Shown: positions 26,026 to 34,605 of the stretch, in pieces
Layout: each line of letters begins with the position of its first letter
How positions within the stretch are numbered: position 1 is the first letter of the stretch
Assembly (NCBI GenBank): GCA_050486285.1
Contig: JBJHCZ010000001.1
Coordinates: forward strand, 372,001-436,000
Reading direction: 5' to 3'
From: JAITWN01 sp050486285
GTDB lineage: Bacteria > Pseudomonadota > Gammaproteobacteria > SZUA-140
Length of the DNA: 64,000 nt
The notes under the pieces: model-generated
Database searches by the model: none
What the model saw: the letters and a program-made list of their open reading frames with translations, nothing else
What the model was told of the DNA's origin: nothing
Program-made: the position numbers and the translations under genes

Positions 26026-26559
26026 ATGTCCGGCCGACTGCCGCAGAGCGTGCATCCGGGTCGCCTGGCGGAATCGGGCGCCACCCTGCGCGGCAGCATG
26101 CCACTGGTTGCGATGTCGCGACTCAGGGAGTCTCTGCATGATACAGAAGGCGAGGTCGAAGTCGAACTGACCTTCGGTATCGATGCGCAGAAACTGCGTT
26201 TCATCCAGGGCACGCTGACGGCGACCTTGCAGCTGATCTGCCAGCGATGTCTGCAGGCGTTCGAGTATCCGATGCGTGTCGGGATCGAACTCGGACTCGC
26301 ATCGTCGGAATCGGCCGCGGAGATCTTGCCCGGGCACTACGAGCCGGTGGTCGTCGAGGAAGGCAGGCTCGAACTCGGCAAACTGGTCGAGGACGAGTTG
26401 CTGCTGGCGCTGCCGACCGTGCCGATGCACGCGACCGAGGACTGCGGCTGCACGGGCGAATGGATCGAACCGCCCGCGGCTGCGCCGGACGACCGCCAGG
26501 AGAGGCGGCGGCCGTTCGCGGACCTCGGCAAGCTGCTCGGCCAGAAAGAACGGAACTGA
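26026..26559 (+). CDS. yceD: YceD/DUF177 23S rRNA accumulation protein
   Basis: 177 residues. The N-terminus RLPQSVHPGRLAESG aligns with the E. coli YceD start, supporting ATG 26026. Two Cys pairs are visible: LICQRCLQAF near residue 72 and the late DCGCTG; the middle has LVEDELLLALPTVPMH. YceD family proteins are needed for 23S rRNA accumulation in bacteria and chloroplasts. It is the first gene of the cluster and is followed by rpmF 23 bases later. The predicted promoter puts transcription initiation almost on the start codon. Confidence 0.9.
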   Translation: MSGRLPQSVHPGRLAESGATLRGSMPLVAMSRLRESLHDTEGEVEVELTFGIDAQKLRFIQGTLTATLQLICQRCLQAFEYPMRVGIELGLASSESAAEILPGHYEPVVVEEGRLELGKLVEDELLLALPTVPMHATEDCGCTGEWIEPPAAAPDDRQERRRPFADLGKLLGQKERN

Positions 26560-26582
26560 ATCAACCACGGAGTGTTTGAACC

Positions 26583-26768
26583 ATGGCTGTACAACAGAAC
26601 AGGAAATCGGCCTCGAAGCGCGGCATGCGCCGCGCGCACGATCGCCTGAAGGCGCCGACGATGTCGGTCGACCCGACCAGCGGCGAGACTCACCTGCGTC
26701 ATCATGTGACCCCGGGCGGCTATTTCCGCGGCCGCAAGGTCATCGATACGAAGGAAGGGGAAGTCTGA
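26583..26768 (+). CDS. rpmF: 50S ribosomal protein L32
   Basis: 61 residues beginning MAVQQNRKSASKRGMRRAHD, the invariant L32 opening, with the basic GGYFRGRKVI tail. It lacks the Cys4 zinc site found in some L32 forms (the equivalent positions are THLRHHV), so it is the zinc-free type. It lies between yceD and plsX, as in E. coli, where ribosome and lipid genes share a transcript. Confidence 0.96.
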   Translation: MAVQQNRKSASKRGMRRAHDRLKAPTMSVDPTSGETHLRHHVTPGGYFRGRKVIDTKEGEV

Positions 26769-26771
26769 GGC

Positions 26772-27809
26772 TTGAGCCTTTCGATCGCCCTCGACGCGAT
26801 GGGCGGCGATCACGGTCCGCCGGTCACCATCCCCGCGTCGCTCGCAGCGCTGTCCCGGCATCCTGATCTCCACCTGATCCTGGTCGGCGATCAGCCCGCG
26901 CTTGAACAGGAACTTCAGCGTCACGGCGCGGGCACGAACTCGCGGCTGACGATCCGTCACACCTCGCAGAAGGTCGAGATGCACGAACTGCCGTCGCAGG
27001 CCCTGCGCGGCAAGCGTGACTCGTCCATGCGCATTGCCATCAACCTGGTCAAGGAAGGCGAGGCGGCCGCCTGCGTCAGCGCAGGCAACACCGGCGCGCT
27101 GATGGCGACCGCGCGCTATGTGCTGAAGACGCTGCCCGGGGTCGAGCGTCCGGCGATCATCGTCGCGCTGCCGACCATACGCGGCCACACCCGCATGCTC
27201 GATCTTGGCGCCAACGTCGATTCTCACGCCGATCACCTGTTCCAGTTCGCGGTGATGGGCTCGATCCTGACCAGCGCCGTCGATAATAATCCGTCGCCGA
27301 CCGTCGGCCTGCTGAACATCGGCGAGGAGGAGATCAAGGGCAACGAACGGGTCAAAGAGGCCGCGCGCCTGCTGTCGTCCTGCAACTTCATCAACTACGC
27401 GGGTTTCATCGAAGGGAACGATATCTACGAAGGCACCGTCGATGTCGTGGTCTGCGACGGCTTCGTCGGCAACGTCGCGCTGAAGACCAGCGAAGGCGTC
27501 GCCCGGATGATCGCCCATTTCATCAAGCAGGAATTCATGCGCACGACGACCTCGCGGCTGCGCGGCGCGGCGGCAAAGCCGGTGCTCGACGCCTTCCGCG
27601 ACAAGATCGATCCGCGCAAATATAATGGAGCCAGCCTGGTCGGTCTGCAGGGCATCGTCATCAAGAGCCACGGCAGCGCCGACGAGACCTCGTTTGCGAA
27701 CGCGATCAAGGAGGCCGTGCTCGAAGTCAGGAAGGACGTGCCGCAACGCATCGGCAGCCGCATCGAGGCGCTGCTGATGGAGCGGCCGCCGGAAAGGTCC
27801 GCACAGTGA
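26772..27809 (+). CDS. plsX: Phosphate acyltransferase PlsX
   Basis: 345 residues, read from a TTG start at 26772, three bases after the rpmF stop; this gives the family opening LSLSIALDAMGGDHGP. Other landmarks are SAGNTGALMATA and the C-terminal Gly/Ser-rich region GLQGIVIKSHGSAD. PlsX makes acyl-phosphate from acyl-ACP and inorganic phosphate at the inner membrane surface for PlsY. The weak initiation codon may tune expression relative to L32. The stop overlaps the fabH GTG by four bases. Confidence 0.94.
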   Translation: MSLSIALDAMGGDHGPPVTIPASLAALSRHPDLHLILVGDQPALEQELQRHGAGTNSRLTIRHTSQKVEMHELPSQALRGKRDSSMRIAINLVKEGEAAACVSAGNTGALMATARYVLKTLPGVERPAIIVALPTIRGHTRMLDLGANVDSHADHLFQFAVMGSILTSAVDNNPSPTVGLLNIGEEEIKGNERVKEAARLLSSCNFINYAGFIEGNDIYEGTVDVVVCDGFVGNVALKTSEGVARMIAHFIKQEFMRTTTSRLRGAAAKPVLDAFRDKIDPRKYNGASLVGLQGIVIKSHGSADETSFANAIKEAVLEVRKDVPQRIGSRIEALLMERPPERSAQ

Positions 27810-28774
27810 AATATGCCCGCATCACCGGCACCGGCGGCTATCTGCCCGCGAAGGTGCTGCACAACGCCGACCTCGAGAAGATGGTCGACACCACCGATGA
27901 GTGGATCCGGGAACGCACCGGCATCCGCCAGCGCCATATCGCCGCCGACGGCGAGAATACCGTCGATCTCGCCGAGGCCGCGTCGCGGCGTGCGATCGAG
28001 GCCGCCGACATCGACGGTCACGACATCGACCTGATCATCGTCGCAACGACGACGCCGGATCGCGTCTTTCCGAGCACCGCCTGTCTGCTGCAAGCGCGCC
28101 TGGGCCTGCACGGCCAGACCGCGTTCGATATCCAGGCCGTGTGCAGCGGTTTCGTCTATGCGCTCGGCGTCGCCGACAAGTTCATCCGCACCGGGGCTGC
28201 GCGCTGCGCGCTGGTCGTCGGCGCCGACACCCTGTCACGCATCATCGACTGGACCGATCGCGGCACCTGCGTGCTGTTCGGCGACGGCGCCGGCGCGGTG
28301 ATCCTCGAGGCCGGCGACGAACCCGGCATCGTATCGACCCACCTGCATGCCGACGGCAGCTATCGCGACCTGCTGATGGTGCCTGCCGGCATCTCCGAAG
28401 GCTACGACAAGGTGCGGGCAGGCGAGGCCTATATCCGGATGCAGGGCAGCGAGGTGTTCAAGGTCGCGGTCAACACGCTCGAGCGCATCGTCGACGAGAC
28501 GCTGGTCGCGAACAAGCTGCGCAAGAACGACATCGACTGGATCGTCCCGCACCAGGCCAACATCCGCATCATCGCCGCGACCGCGCGCAAGCTCGGACTG
28601 CCGATGGAGCGCGTCGTCGTCACCGTCGATACCCACGGCAATACCTCGGCGGCGTCGATCCCGCTGGCGCTCGATGTCGCGGTGCGCGACGGCCGCATCA
28701 AGCGCGGCGAGACCTTGCTGCTCGAGGCCTTCGGCGGCGGCTTTACCTGGGGCTCCGCCCTGATCAAATACTGA
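27806..28774 (+). CDS. fabH: 3-oxoacyl-ACP synthase III (KAS III)
   Basis: 322 residues from GTG at 27806 in a GTGA overlap with plsX. Catalytic Cys113 is in QAVCSGFVYAL; His is in WIVPHQANIRI and Asn in HGNTSAAS, completing the Cys-His-Asn triad. It condenses acetyl-CoA (or another short acyl-CoA) with malonyl-ACP to start fatty acid synthesis. A REPIN-like palindrome directly follows the stop. Confidence 0.95.
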   Translation: MKYARITGTGGYLPAKVLHNADLEKMVDTTDEWIRERTGIRQRHIAADGENTVDLAEAASRRAIEAADIDGHDIDLIIVATTTPDRVFPSTACLLQARLGLHGQTAFDIQAVCSGFVYALGVADKFIRTGAARCALVVGADTLSRIIDWTDRGTCVLFGDGAGAVILEAGDEPGIVSTHLHADGSYRDLLMVPAGISEGYDKVRAGEAYIRMQGSEVFKVAVNTLERIVDETLVANKLRKNDIDWIVPHQANIRIIAATARKLGLPMERVVVTVDTHGNTSAASIPLALDVAVRDGRIKRGETLLLEAFGGGFTWGSALIKY

Positions 28775-28775
28775 A

Positions 28776-28810
28776 CGGGGTCAGAGTAGACGCAGTCTAC
28801 TCTGACCCCG
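28776..28810. repeat. REPIN-like palindrome, short type (copy 3)
   Basis: CGGGGTCAGAGTAGAC, GCA loop, perfect complement, ending at 28810. It lies inside the fab operon between fabH and fabD, so if it terminates it would attenuate downstream expression; if not, it may protect the upstream mRNA 3' end. Confidence 0.85.
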
Positions 28811-28824
28811 ATGGGCCCGATGGG

Positions 28825-29796
28825 ATGAAGGGACGGGATGAAGTGAAGCAGAAAGACCCACAACTCGCGATTGTGTTTCCGGGCCAGGGGTCGCAGGCGA
28901 TCGGCATGCTGGCGGAGATGGGCGGCGCCTATCCGGTCGTCGGCGAGACCTTCGATGCCGCGTCGCAGGTACTCGGCTACGATCTCTGGCGGCTGATCCA
29001 GGACGGCCCGGAGGCGGAACTCAACCGCACCGACCGCACGCAGCCGGCGATGCTCGTCGCCGGCGTCGCGGTCTGGCGCGTCTGGCGCCAGTGCGGCGGC
29101 CCGCTGCCGGCGCTGATGGCGGGCCACAGCCTCGGCGAATACACCGCGCTCGCCTGCGGCGACGCGCTGTCGTTCGAATGCGCGGTCGAACTGGTCGCCG
29201 AACGCGGCCGCTACATGCAGGACGCGGTCCCCGAGGGGCAGGGCGCGATGGCGGCGATCCTCGGGCTCGAGGACGCGCAGGTCATCGCGGCCTGCGTTGA
29301 GGCCGCGCAGGGCGCGGTCGTCGCCGCGGTCAATTTCAATTCGCCGGGCCAGGTCGTCATCGCCGGCCAGAAGGCGGCGGTCGAACGCGCGGTCACGCTC
29401 GCGCGCGATGCGGGCGCCAAGCGCGCGGTGACGCTGCCGGTCAGCGTGCCGTCGCACTGCGCGCTGATGCAGCCGGCCGCCGAACGCATGCGCCGGCTGC
29501 TCGACGAGACCGCGATCGCCGCGCCGGCGGTGCCGGTGCTGCACAATGCCGACGTCGAGGCCTTCGATGACCCCGCGCGCATCCGCGACGCGCTGGTGCG
29601 CCAGCTCTACAGCCCGGTGCGCTGGGTCGAGACGATCCGCCGGATGAAGGCCGGGGGCGTGACCCGCATCGTCGAATGCGGCCCGGGCAAGGTCCTCAGC
29701 GGCCTCGTCAAGCGCATCGACCGCGAGCTGACCGCGATGGCGGTCTACGACATCCCGTCCCTGAAGGACGCCCTCGACCACCAGAATCGGGTCTGA
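28825..29796 (+). CDS. fabD: Malonyl-CoA:ACP transacylase
   Basis: 323 residues from ATG 28825; GTG 28843 is an equally plausible start because the conserved part begins LAIVFPGQGSQAIGML. The catalytic Ser is in GHSLGEYTAL, Arg/His partners are around SVPSHCALM, and the C-terminal ECGPGKVL motif is present. It transfers malonyl groups to acyl carrier protein. The stop TGA is part of a GGGTCTGACCCC repeat half-site. Confidence 0.94.
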   Translation: MKGRDEVKQKDPQLAIVFPGQGSQAIGMLAEMGGAYPVVGETFDAASQVLGYDLWRLIQDGPEAELNRTDRTQPAMLVAGVAVWRVWRQCGGPLPALMAGHSLGEYTALACGDALSFECAVELVAERGRYMQDAVPEGQGAMAAILGLEDAQVIAACVEAAQGAVVAAVNFNSPGQVVIAGQKAAVERAVTLARDAGAKRAVTLPVSVPSHCALMQPAAERMRRLLDETAIAAPAVPVLHNADVEAFDDPARIRDALVRQLYSPVRWVETIRRMKAGGVTRIVECGPGKVLSGLVKRIDRELTAMAVYDIPSLKDALDHQNRV

Positions 29797-29800
29797 CCCC
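29789..29800. repeat. GGGTCTGACCCC half-site at fabD stop
   Basis: A short relic of the GGGGTCAGA / TCTGACCCC repeat family; it supplies the fabD stop codon TGA (29794-29796). The same sequence core occurs in the terminator at 51302-51332. Confidence 0.5.
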
Positions 29801-29822
29801 GACAAGCGATCAGGACACAGAC

Positions 29823-30566
29823 ATGAGCCTCGAAAATGAAATAGCCCTGGTCACCGGCGCGACGCGCGGCATCGGCCGGGCAATCGCGGAAGAACTCGGC
29901 CGCCGCGGCGCGACGGTCGCCGGTACGGCGACCTCGGCCGACGGCGCGGCGCGCATCGATGCGTGGATGAGGGCTGCCGGGATCAACGGCGCCGGCCTCG
30001 TGCTCGACGTCACCGACGCGGCGGCCATCGATGCGACACTGAAGTCGATCGAGCAACGCTTCGGCGCGCCCGGCATCCTCGTCAACAACGCCGGCATCAC
30101 CCGTGACAACCTGCTGCTGCGAATGAAGGACGAGGAGTGGGACACGGTCATGAACACCAATCTCGGCTCGGTGTTCCGCCTGTCGCGGGCCTGCCTGCGC
30201 GGCATGATGAAGGCGCGCAAGGGCCGCATCGTCAACATCGCGTCGGTCGTCGCGCTGAGCGGCAACCCCGGCCAGGCCAACTATGCCGCGGCCAAGGCCG
30301 GCATGATCGGCTTCAGCAAGTCGCTAGCGCGCGAGGTCGCCTCGCGCGGCATCACTGTCAATGTCGTGGCGCCCGGCTTCATCGACACCGACATGACGAA
30401 GGAACTGCCGGAGTCACAGCACGAGGCCCTGTTGCAGCAGATACCGCTCGGTCGCCTCGGCCGGCCGGAAGATGTCGCGCATGCGGTCGCGTTTCTCGCG
30501 GGCCCGGAAGGGGCCTATGTCACCGGCGCGACACTGCACGTGAACGGCGGCATGTACATGCCATAA
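29823..30566 (+). CDS. fabG: 3-oxoacyl-ACP reductase
   Basis: 247 residues from ATG 29823. Classical SDR: TGATRGIGRAIAEELG, ILVNNAGITRDNLL, catalytic Ser in NIASVVALSG, and YAAAK, with the C-terminal TGATLHVNGGMYMP typical of FabG. It reduces 3-ketoacyl-ACP with NADPH. It lies between fabD and acpP in the standard order; a promoter for acpP is predicted just after its stop. Confidence 0.95.
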   Translation: MSLENEIALVTGATRGIGRAIAEELGRRGATVAGTATSADGAARIDAWMRAAGINGAGLVLDVTDAAAIDATLKSIEQRFGAPGILVNNAGITRDNLLLRMKDEEWDTVMNTNLGSVFRLSRACLRGMMKARKGRIVNIASVVALSGNPGQANYAAAKAGMIGFSKSLAREVASRGITVNVVAPGFIDTDMTKELPESQHEALLQQIPLGRLGRPEDVAHAVAFLAGPEGAYVTGATLHVNGGMYMP

Positions 30567-30571
30567 AAATG

Positions 30572-30599
30572 TTGATTTTTTCACTGATATCATTAAATT
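30572..30599 (+). promoter_or_regulatory. Predicted internal promoter of acpP
   Basis: TTGATT (30572-30577), 16 bases, TAAATT (30594-30599), in an unusually AT-rich patch between fabG and acpP. An independent acpP promoter fits the high demand for ACP and is known in E. coli. Confidence 0.4.
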
Positions 30600-30711
30600 A
30601 ACACCCCGTCGCCGGACCGGTTCATTTCTCTGGTATCCTGCCATGGATTCCAATAAAATAGCCGCTTTGCGGCACCGGACCGTCATCGGTTTCTAGGGAG
30701 GAAATCTGTAA

Positions 30712-30954
30712 ATGAGCGATAGCATTGAAGTCCGCGTCAAAAAGATTGTCGTGGAACAACTGGGCGTGAAAGAAGAAGAGGTCACCCGTGAGGCCTCGTT
30801 CGTCGATGATCTTGGCGCAGACTCGCTGGACACCGTTGAGCTGGTAATGGCCCTCGAGGAGGAATTCGAGTGCGAGATCCCGGACGAAGAGGCCGAGAAG
30901 ATCACGACCGTTCAGCAGGCGATCGACTACATCACGAATCACAAGCCGGGCTGA
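30712..30954 (+). CDS. acpP: Acyl carrier protein
   Basis: 80 residues, acidic, with the phosphopantetheine Ser38 in DDLGADSLDTVEL. A strong GGGAGGAA site precedes the ATG, fitting very high expression. It carries acyl intermediates for fatty acid, lipid A and other pathways in the cytoplasm. A 145-base upstream gap with a predicted promoter and a large hairpin downstream set it apart from the rest of the operon. Confidence 0.96.
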   Translation: MSDSIEVRVKKIVVEQLGVKEEEVTREASFVDDLGADSLDTVELVMALEEEFECEIPDEEAEKITTVQQAIDYITNHKPG

Positions 30955-31045
30955 GTCACCGTTGAAGCCTTGCCGCGTCCCGACGCCCGCAAGTCTTCCT
31001 GTTTCCTTCCGATGTTTGTAATGCCCACCTTCTGAACGCATAATC

Positions 31046-31111
31046 AGGCCGGTATTCCGGCGCGCCCGGTACGCACGACGCGGACCCCGGGCGCAGCCGG
31101 GATACCGGCCT
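31046..31111 (+). terminator. Large imperfect hairpin between acpP and fabF
   Basis: Left arm 31046-31069 (AGGCCGGTATTCCGGCG...) pairs with right arm 31087-31111 with one mismatch and one bulge, a ~24-bp stem and 17-base loop. There is no T-run. It probably causes partial termination or stabilises the abundant acpP mRNA. Confidence 0.5.
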
Positions 31112-31143
31112 CATGCCACTGGATTGCAGGGACTCGATCACGC

Positions 31144-32382
31144 ATGAAAAGACGCGTCGTCATCACCGGACTCGGCATGGTCAGCCCCGTCGGCCTGACG
31201 GTGGGCGAGTCCTGGGACAACATCCTCGCCGGCAAGAGCGGCGCCGCGCCGATCACGAGTTTCGACGTGTCGGCGTTCCCGACCCGTTTCGCCGCGACGG
31301 TCAAGGGCTTTCCGCTGCATGACTACATCCCGCCGAAAGAGGCGCGCAAGATGGACCCCTTCGTCCATTACGGCATCGCCGCCGGCCTCCAGGCGCTGAA
31401 GGACTCCGGCATCGAGGTCACCGCGGAGAACGCCGAGCGCATCGGCGTGTCGATCGGCTCCGGCATCGGCGGACTGCCTGGCATCGAGGAGGGGCACAAG
31501 GCCTACCTGGGCGGCGGCCCGCGCAAGATCTCGCCGTTCTTCGTGCCGAGCAACATCATCAACATGATCTCGGGCAACCTGTCGATCATGTGCGGCCTCA
31601 AGGGTCCGAACGTCGCGATCGTCACCGCCTGCACGACCGGCACCCACAGCATCGGCGACGCTGCCCGCATGATCGAGTACGGCGACGCCGACATGATGCT
31701 CGCCGGCGGCGCCGAGATGGCGACCTCGCCGATGGGGCTCGGCGGTTTCGGCGCCGCGCGCGCGCTGTCGCAGCGCAATGACGATCCCGAGCGTGCGAGC
31801 CGTCCGTGGGACCGCGACCGCGACGGCTTCGTGCTCGGCGAGGGCGCCGGCGTCGTCATGCTCGAGGAATACGAACATGCGCGCAGGCGCGGCGCGAATA
31901 TCTACGCCGAGGTCGTCGGCTACGGCATGAGCGCCGACGCCTATCACATGACCTCGCCCTGCGGCGACGGCGACGGCGCGCGCCGCTGCATGCTGAACGC
32001 GCTGCGCAACGCCGGCCTCGACCTCGACGCGGTCGACTACGTCAATGCGCACGGCACCTCGACGCCGGCCGGCGACAAGGCCGAGACCGTCGCGATCAAG
32101 GCCACCTTCGGCGATCACGCCGCGCGACTCGCGGTCAGCTCGACGAAGTCGATGACCGGGCATCTGCTCGGCGCCGCCGGCGGCGTCGAGGCGATCTTCT
32201 CGATCCTCGCGATCCGCGACCAGGTCGCGCCGCCGACGATCAATCTGGAGAACCCGGATCCCGACTGTGACCTCGACTATGTCCCCAACGAGGCCCGACC
32301 GATGAAGATCGACGTCGCGATCTCGAACTCGTTCGGCTTCGGCGGCACGAACGGCACCCTCGTATTCAGGAAGTTACCTTAG
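31144..32382 (+). CDS. fabF: 3-oxoacyl-ACP synthase II (KAS II)
   Basis: 412 residues. Opening RRVVITGLGMVSPVG, catalytic Cys in VTACTTGTHSIGDA, the two His in NAHGTSTPAGD and SMTGHLLGAAGG, and the C-terminal NSFGFGGTNGTLVF. It elongates acyl-ACP and controls unsaturated C16-C18 balance. It follows acpP after a large hairpin and is followed 27 bases later by pabB. Confidence 0.96.
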   Translation: MKRRVVITGLGMVSPVGLTVGESWDNILAGKSGAAPITSFDVSAFPTRFAATVKGFPLHDYIPPKEARKMDPFVHYGIAAGLQALKDSGIEVTAENAERIGVSIGSGIGGLPGIEEGHKAYLGGGPRKISPFFVPSNIINMISGNLSIMCGLKGPNVAIVTACTTGTHSIGDAARMIEYGDADMMLAGGAEMATSPMGLGGFGAARALSQRNDDPERASRPWDRDRDGFVLGEGAGVVMLEEYEHARRRGANIYAEVVGYGMSADAYHMTSPCGDGDGARRCMLNALRNAGLDLDAVDYVNAHGTSTPAGDKAETVAIKATFGDHAARLAVSSTKSMTGHLLGAAGGVEAIFSILAIRDQVAPPTINLENPDPDCDLDYVPNEARPMKIDVAISNSFGFGGTNGTLVFRKLP

Positions 32383-32409
32383 TAATCGGCTTCAACTTGC
32401 TGAATCCTT

Positions 32410-33759
32410 TTGATTCATATTATTGAACCTGATACGGATCTGCTGTCCCTGCAGCGGCAGGATCCGGCACGCTACCCCTGTCTCCTCGAAAGCGTCAGCC
32501 GCGGCGGCCCGCAGGCGCGCCATGACCTGCTGTTCATCACCGACGGCGCGCGTCTGACCCTGGCCGCCGACGGTCGTATCGAAGGGCAGGGCCACCAGCC
32601 GTCCGGCGCGGGCTTTCTCGACGCCCTCGATGCCTGGTGGCGCGAGCAGCGTTGCGTGCAGGACGACTCGCCGGACCTGCCGTTCCACGGCGGCTGGTGC
32701 CTGTATCTCGGCTATGAACTCGCCGCCGAAATCGAGCCGCGGCTTGCGCCGGTGATGCAGCGGGGCAGGGGACCGGTCGCCGTGGCCCTGCGCTGTCCGG
32801 CCGCGCTGATCCGCGATCATGCGACCGGCCGCGTCCGTCTCGTCGCCGAACCCGGGCAAGAGGCGCTGGTCGAGACGGTGCAGGCGGATCTCGCCCGCGG
32901 CCGTAGCCTCGCGCCCCTGGCGTCGCCCAGGCTCGCGGGGTCGTTTGCCGAAGACTCGCCCGCGGTCTTTCTCGACGGCGTCCGCCGCATCCTTCGCCAC
33001 ATCACCGACGGCGATGTCTTCCAGGCCAATCTGTCGCGCGCCTGGCGCGGCCGGCTCGCGCCGGGCAGCGAATCGGCGGCGATCTATGACAGCCTGCGGC
33101 GCAGCAACCCGGCGCCGTTCGCGGCGCTGGCGCAGATCGGCGAGCTGACAATCATCAGCTCGTCGCCGGAACGGCTGGTCTGCGCCCGCGCCGGCATCGT
33201 CGAGACCCGCCCGATCGCGGGCACCCGCCCGCGCGGCGCCGATCCCGCCGCCGACCGTTCGCTGTCGGACCGGCTGCTCGCGCACCCGAAGGAGCGCGCC
33301 GAGCACATCATGCTGATCGACCTCGAGCGCAACGACCTCGGCCGCCTGTGCGTGCCGGGCACGGTGACCGTCAACGAACTGATGACGCTGGAGTCCTACG
33401 CGCACGTCCATCACATCGTATCGAACGTCCGCGGACGCCTGCGTGACGGGATGACGCCGGGCGCGATCATTCGCGCGGTATTTCCCGGCGGCACCATCAC
33501 CGGCTGCCCCAAGGTGCGCTGCATGGAGATCATCGCCGGACTCGAGGGCGAGGTCCGCGGCGCCTACACCGGCTCGCTCGGTTACCTGAACCGCGACGGC
33601 AGTCTCGACCTGAACATCCTGATCCGCACGCTCGAGCGGCGCGGCGATGCGCTGACCCTGCGCGCCGGCGCCGGCATCGTCGCCGATTCGATCCCGGAGA
33701 AGGAACTCGACGAGACCCGCTCGAAGGCGCGCGGACTGATTCGCGCGTTCGTCGACTGA
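32410..33759 (+). CDS. pabB: Aminodeoxychorismate synthase component I
   Basis: 449 residues, read from TTG at 32410 (LIHIIEPDTDLLSLQ). The chorismate-binding domain occupies the C-terminal two thirds with the motifs FQANLSRAW, PIAGTRPRGA, IDLERNDLGR, FPGGTITGCPKVRCMEII and AGAGIVADS. The catalytic lysine is present in the TGCPK motif, as expected for PabB that forms an enzyme-bound intermediate. With PabA (not in the window) it converts chorismate to 4-amino-4-deoxychorismate for folate. Its position beside pabC, absent in the E. coli cluster, makes a folate pair within the fab operon. Confidence 0.9.
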   Translation: MIHIIEPDTDLLSLQRQDPARYPCLLESVSRGGPQARHDLLFITDGARLTLAADGRIEGQGHQPSGAGFLDALDAWWREQRCVQDDSPDLPFHGGWCLYLGYELAAEIEPRLAPVMQRGRGPVAVALRCPAALIRDHATGRVRLVAEPGQEALVETVQADLARGRSLAPLASPRLAGSFAEDSPAVFLDGVRRILRHITDGDVFQANLSRAWRGRLAPGSESAAIYDSLRRSNPAPFAALAQIGELTIISSSPERLVCARAGIVETRPIAGTRPRGADPAADRSLSDRLLAHPKERAEHIMLIDLERNDLGRLCVPGTVTVNELMTLESYAHVHHIVSNVRGRLRDGMTPGAIIRAVFPGGTITGCPKVRCMEIIAGLEGEVRGAYTGSLGYLNRDGSLDLNILIRTLERRGDALTLRAGAGIVADSIPEKELDETRSKARGLIRAFVD

Positions 33760-33765
33760 AGTAGA

Positions 33766-34605
33766 ATGACGCCGATGATGCTGATCAACGGACAACCCGC
33801 CGGGCATGTCAGCGCGCTCGATCGCGGCCTGCAATACGGCGATGGCCTGTTCGAGACGATCGCGGTCCGCGACGGCGCGCCCCGGCTGCTCGATCGTCAT
33901 TTGCGCCGGCTCGAGGACGGCTGCCGGCGTCTGCGGATCCCGCCGCCTGACCCGGAGTTGCTGACGCGCGAGGCCGCCGACCTGTGCGCGGACGCGCCGC
34001 GCGCGGCGCTGAAGATCGTCGTCACGCGCGGGCCGGGCGGGCGCGGCTACCGGATTGCGAGCGAGGAACCGGCAGCGCCGACGCGCATCGTGATGCTGCT
34101 GCCCGCGCCCCCGCCGGCGCCGGACGACTACCGGCACGGCATCGCGCTCAGACTGTGCGAGACCCGGCTGGGGTCGAATCCGGCGCTCGCCGGGCTCAAG
34201 CACCTGAACCGGCTCGAACAGGTGCTGGCGCGGGCGGAATGGGACGACCCGGCGATCCGCGAGGGACTGATGATGGACGGCGAGGGCGCGGTCATCGAAG
34301 GGACGATGAGCAACCTGTTTGCCGTCGTCCGCGGCGAACTGCGCACGCCGGCGCTGCGGCATTGCGGCGTGGCCGGCATCATGCGCGCGCTGGTCATCGA
34401 AAGCGCGCAGGCCGGCGGACTCGGCGTCGTCGAGACCCGATTGCTGCCCGGCGAGATCGAGGCCGCGGACGAGGTCTTCATCTGCAACAGCCTGACCGGC
34501 ATCCTCCCGGTCCGGCGCTTCGAACAGGCCAGCTACGCGATCGGCCCGATCACGCGGACGCTGATGGCCGGCAACTCGCGCCACAGCCTGGCCACGGAAG
34601 CATGA
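33766..34605 (+). CDS. pabC: Aminodeoxychorismate lyase
   Basis: 279 residues; ATGs at 33766, 33775 and 33778 are all possible starts before LINGQPAGHVSALDRGLQYGDG. It is a fold-type IV PLP enzyme; the LKHLNRLEQVLAR segment carries the PLP lysine, and EGTMSNLFAV and CNSLTGILPV are the usual late motifs. It releases pyruvate from aminodeoxychorismate to give p-aminobenzoate. The stop overlaps mltG (ATGA). Confidence 0.92.
   Translation: MTPMMLINGQPAGHVSALDRGLQYGDGLFETIAVRDGAPRLLDRHLRRLEDGCRRLRIPPPDPELLTREAADLCADAPRAALKIVVTRGPGGRGYRIASEEPAAPTRIVMLLPAPPPAPDDYRHGIALRLCETRLGSNPALAGLKHLNRLEQVLARAEWDDPAIREGLMMDGEGAVIEGTMSNLFAVVRGELRTPALRHCGVAGIMRALVIESAQAGGLGVVETRLLPGEIEAADEVFICNSLTGILPVRRFEQASYAIGPITRTLMAGNSRHSLATEA

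Noticed and set aside
32392..34584. 730-codon minus-strand frame opposite pabB and pabC
   Set aside because: Spans two well-supported genes and shows Arg/Ala/Asp shadow composition only.
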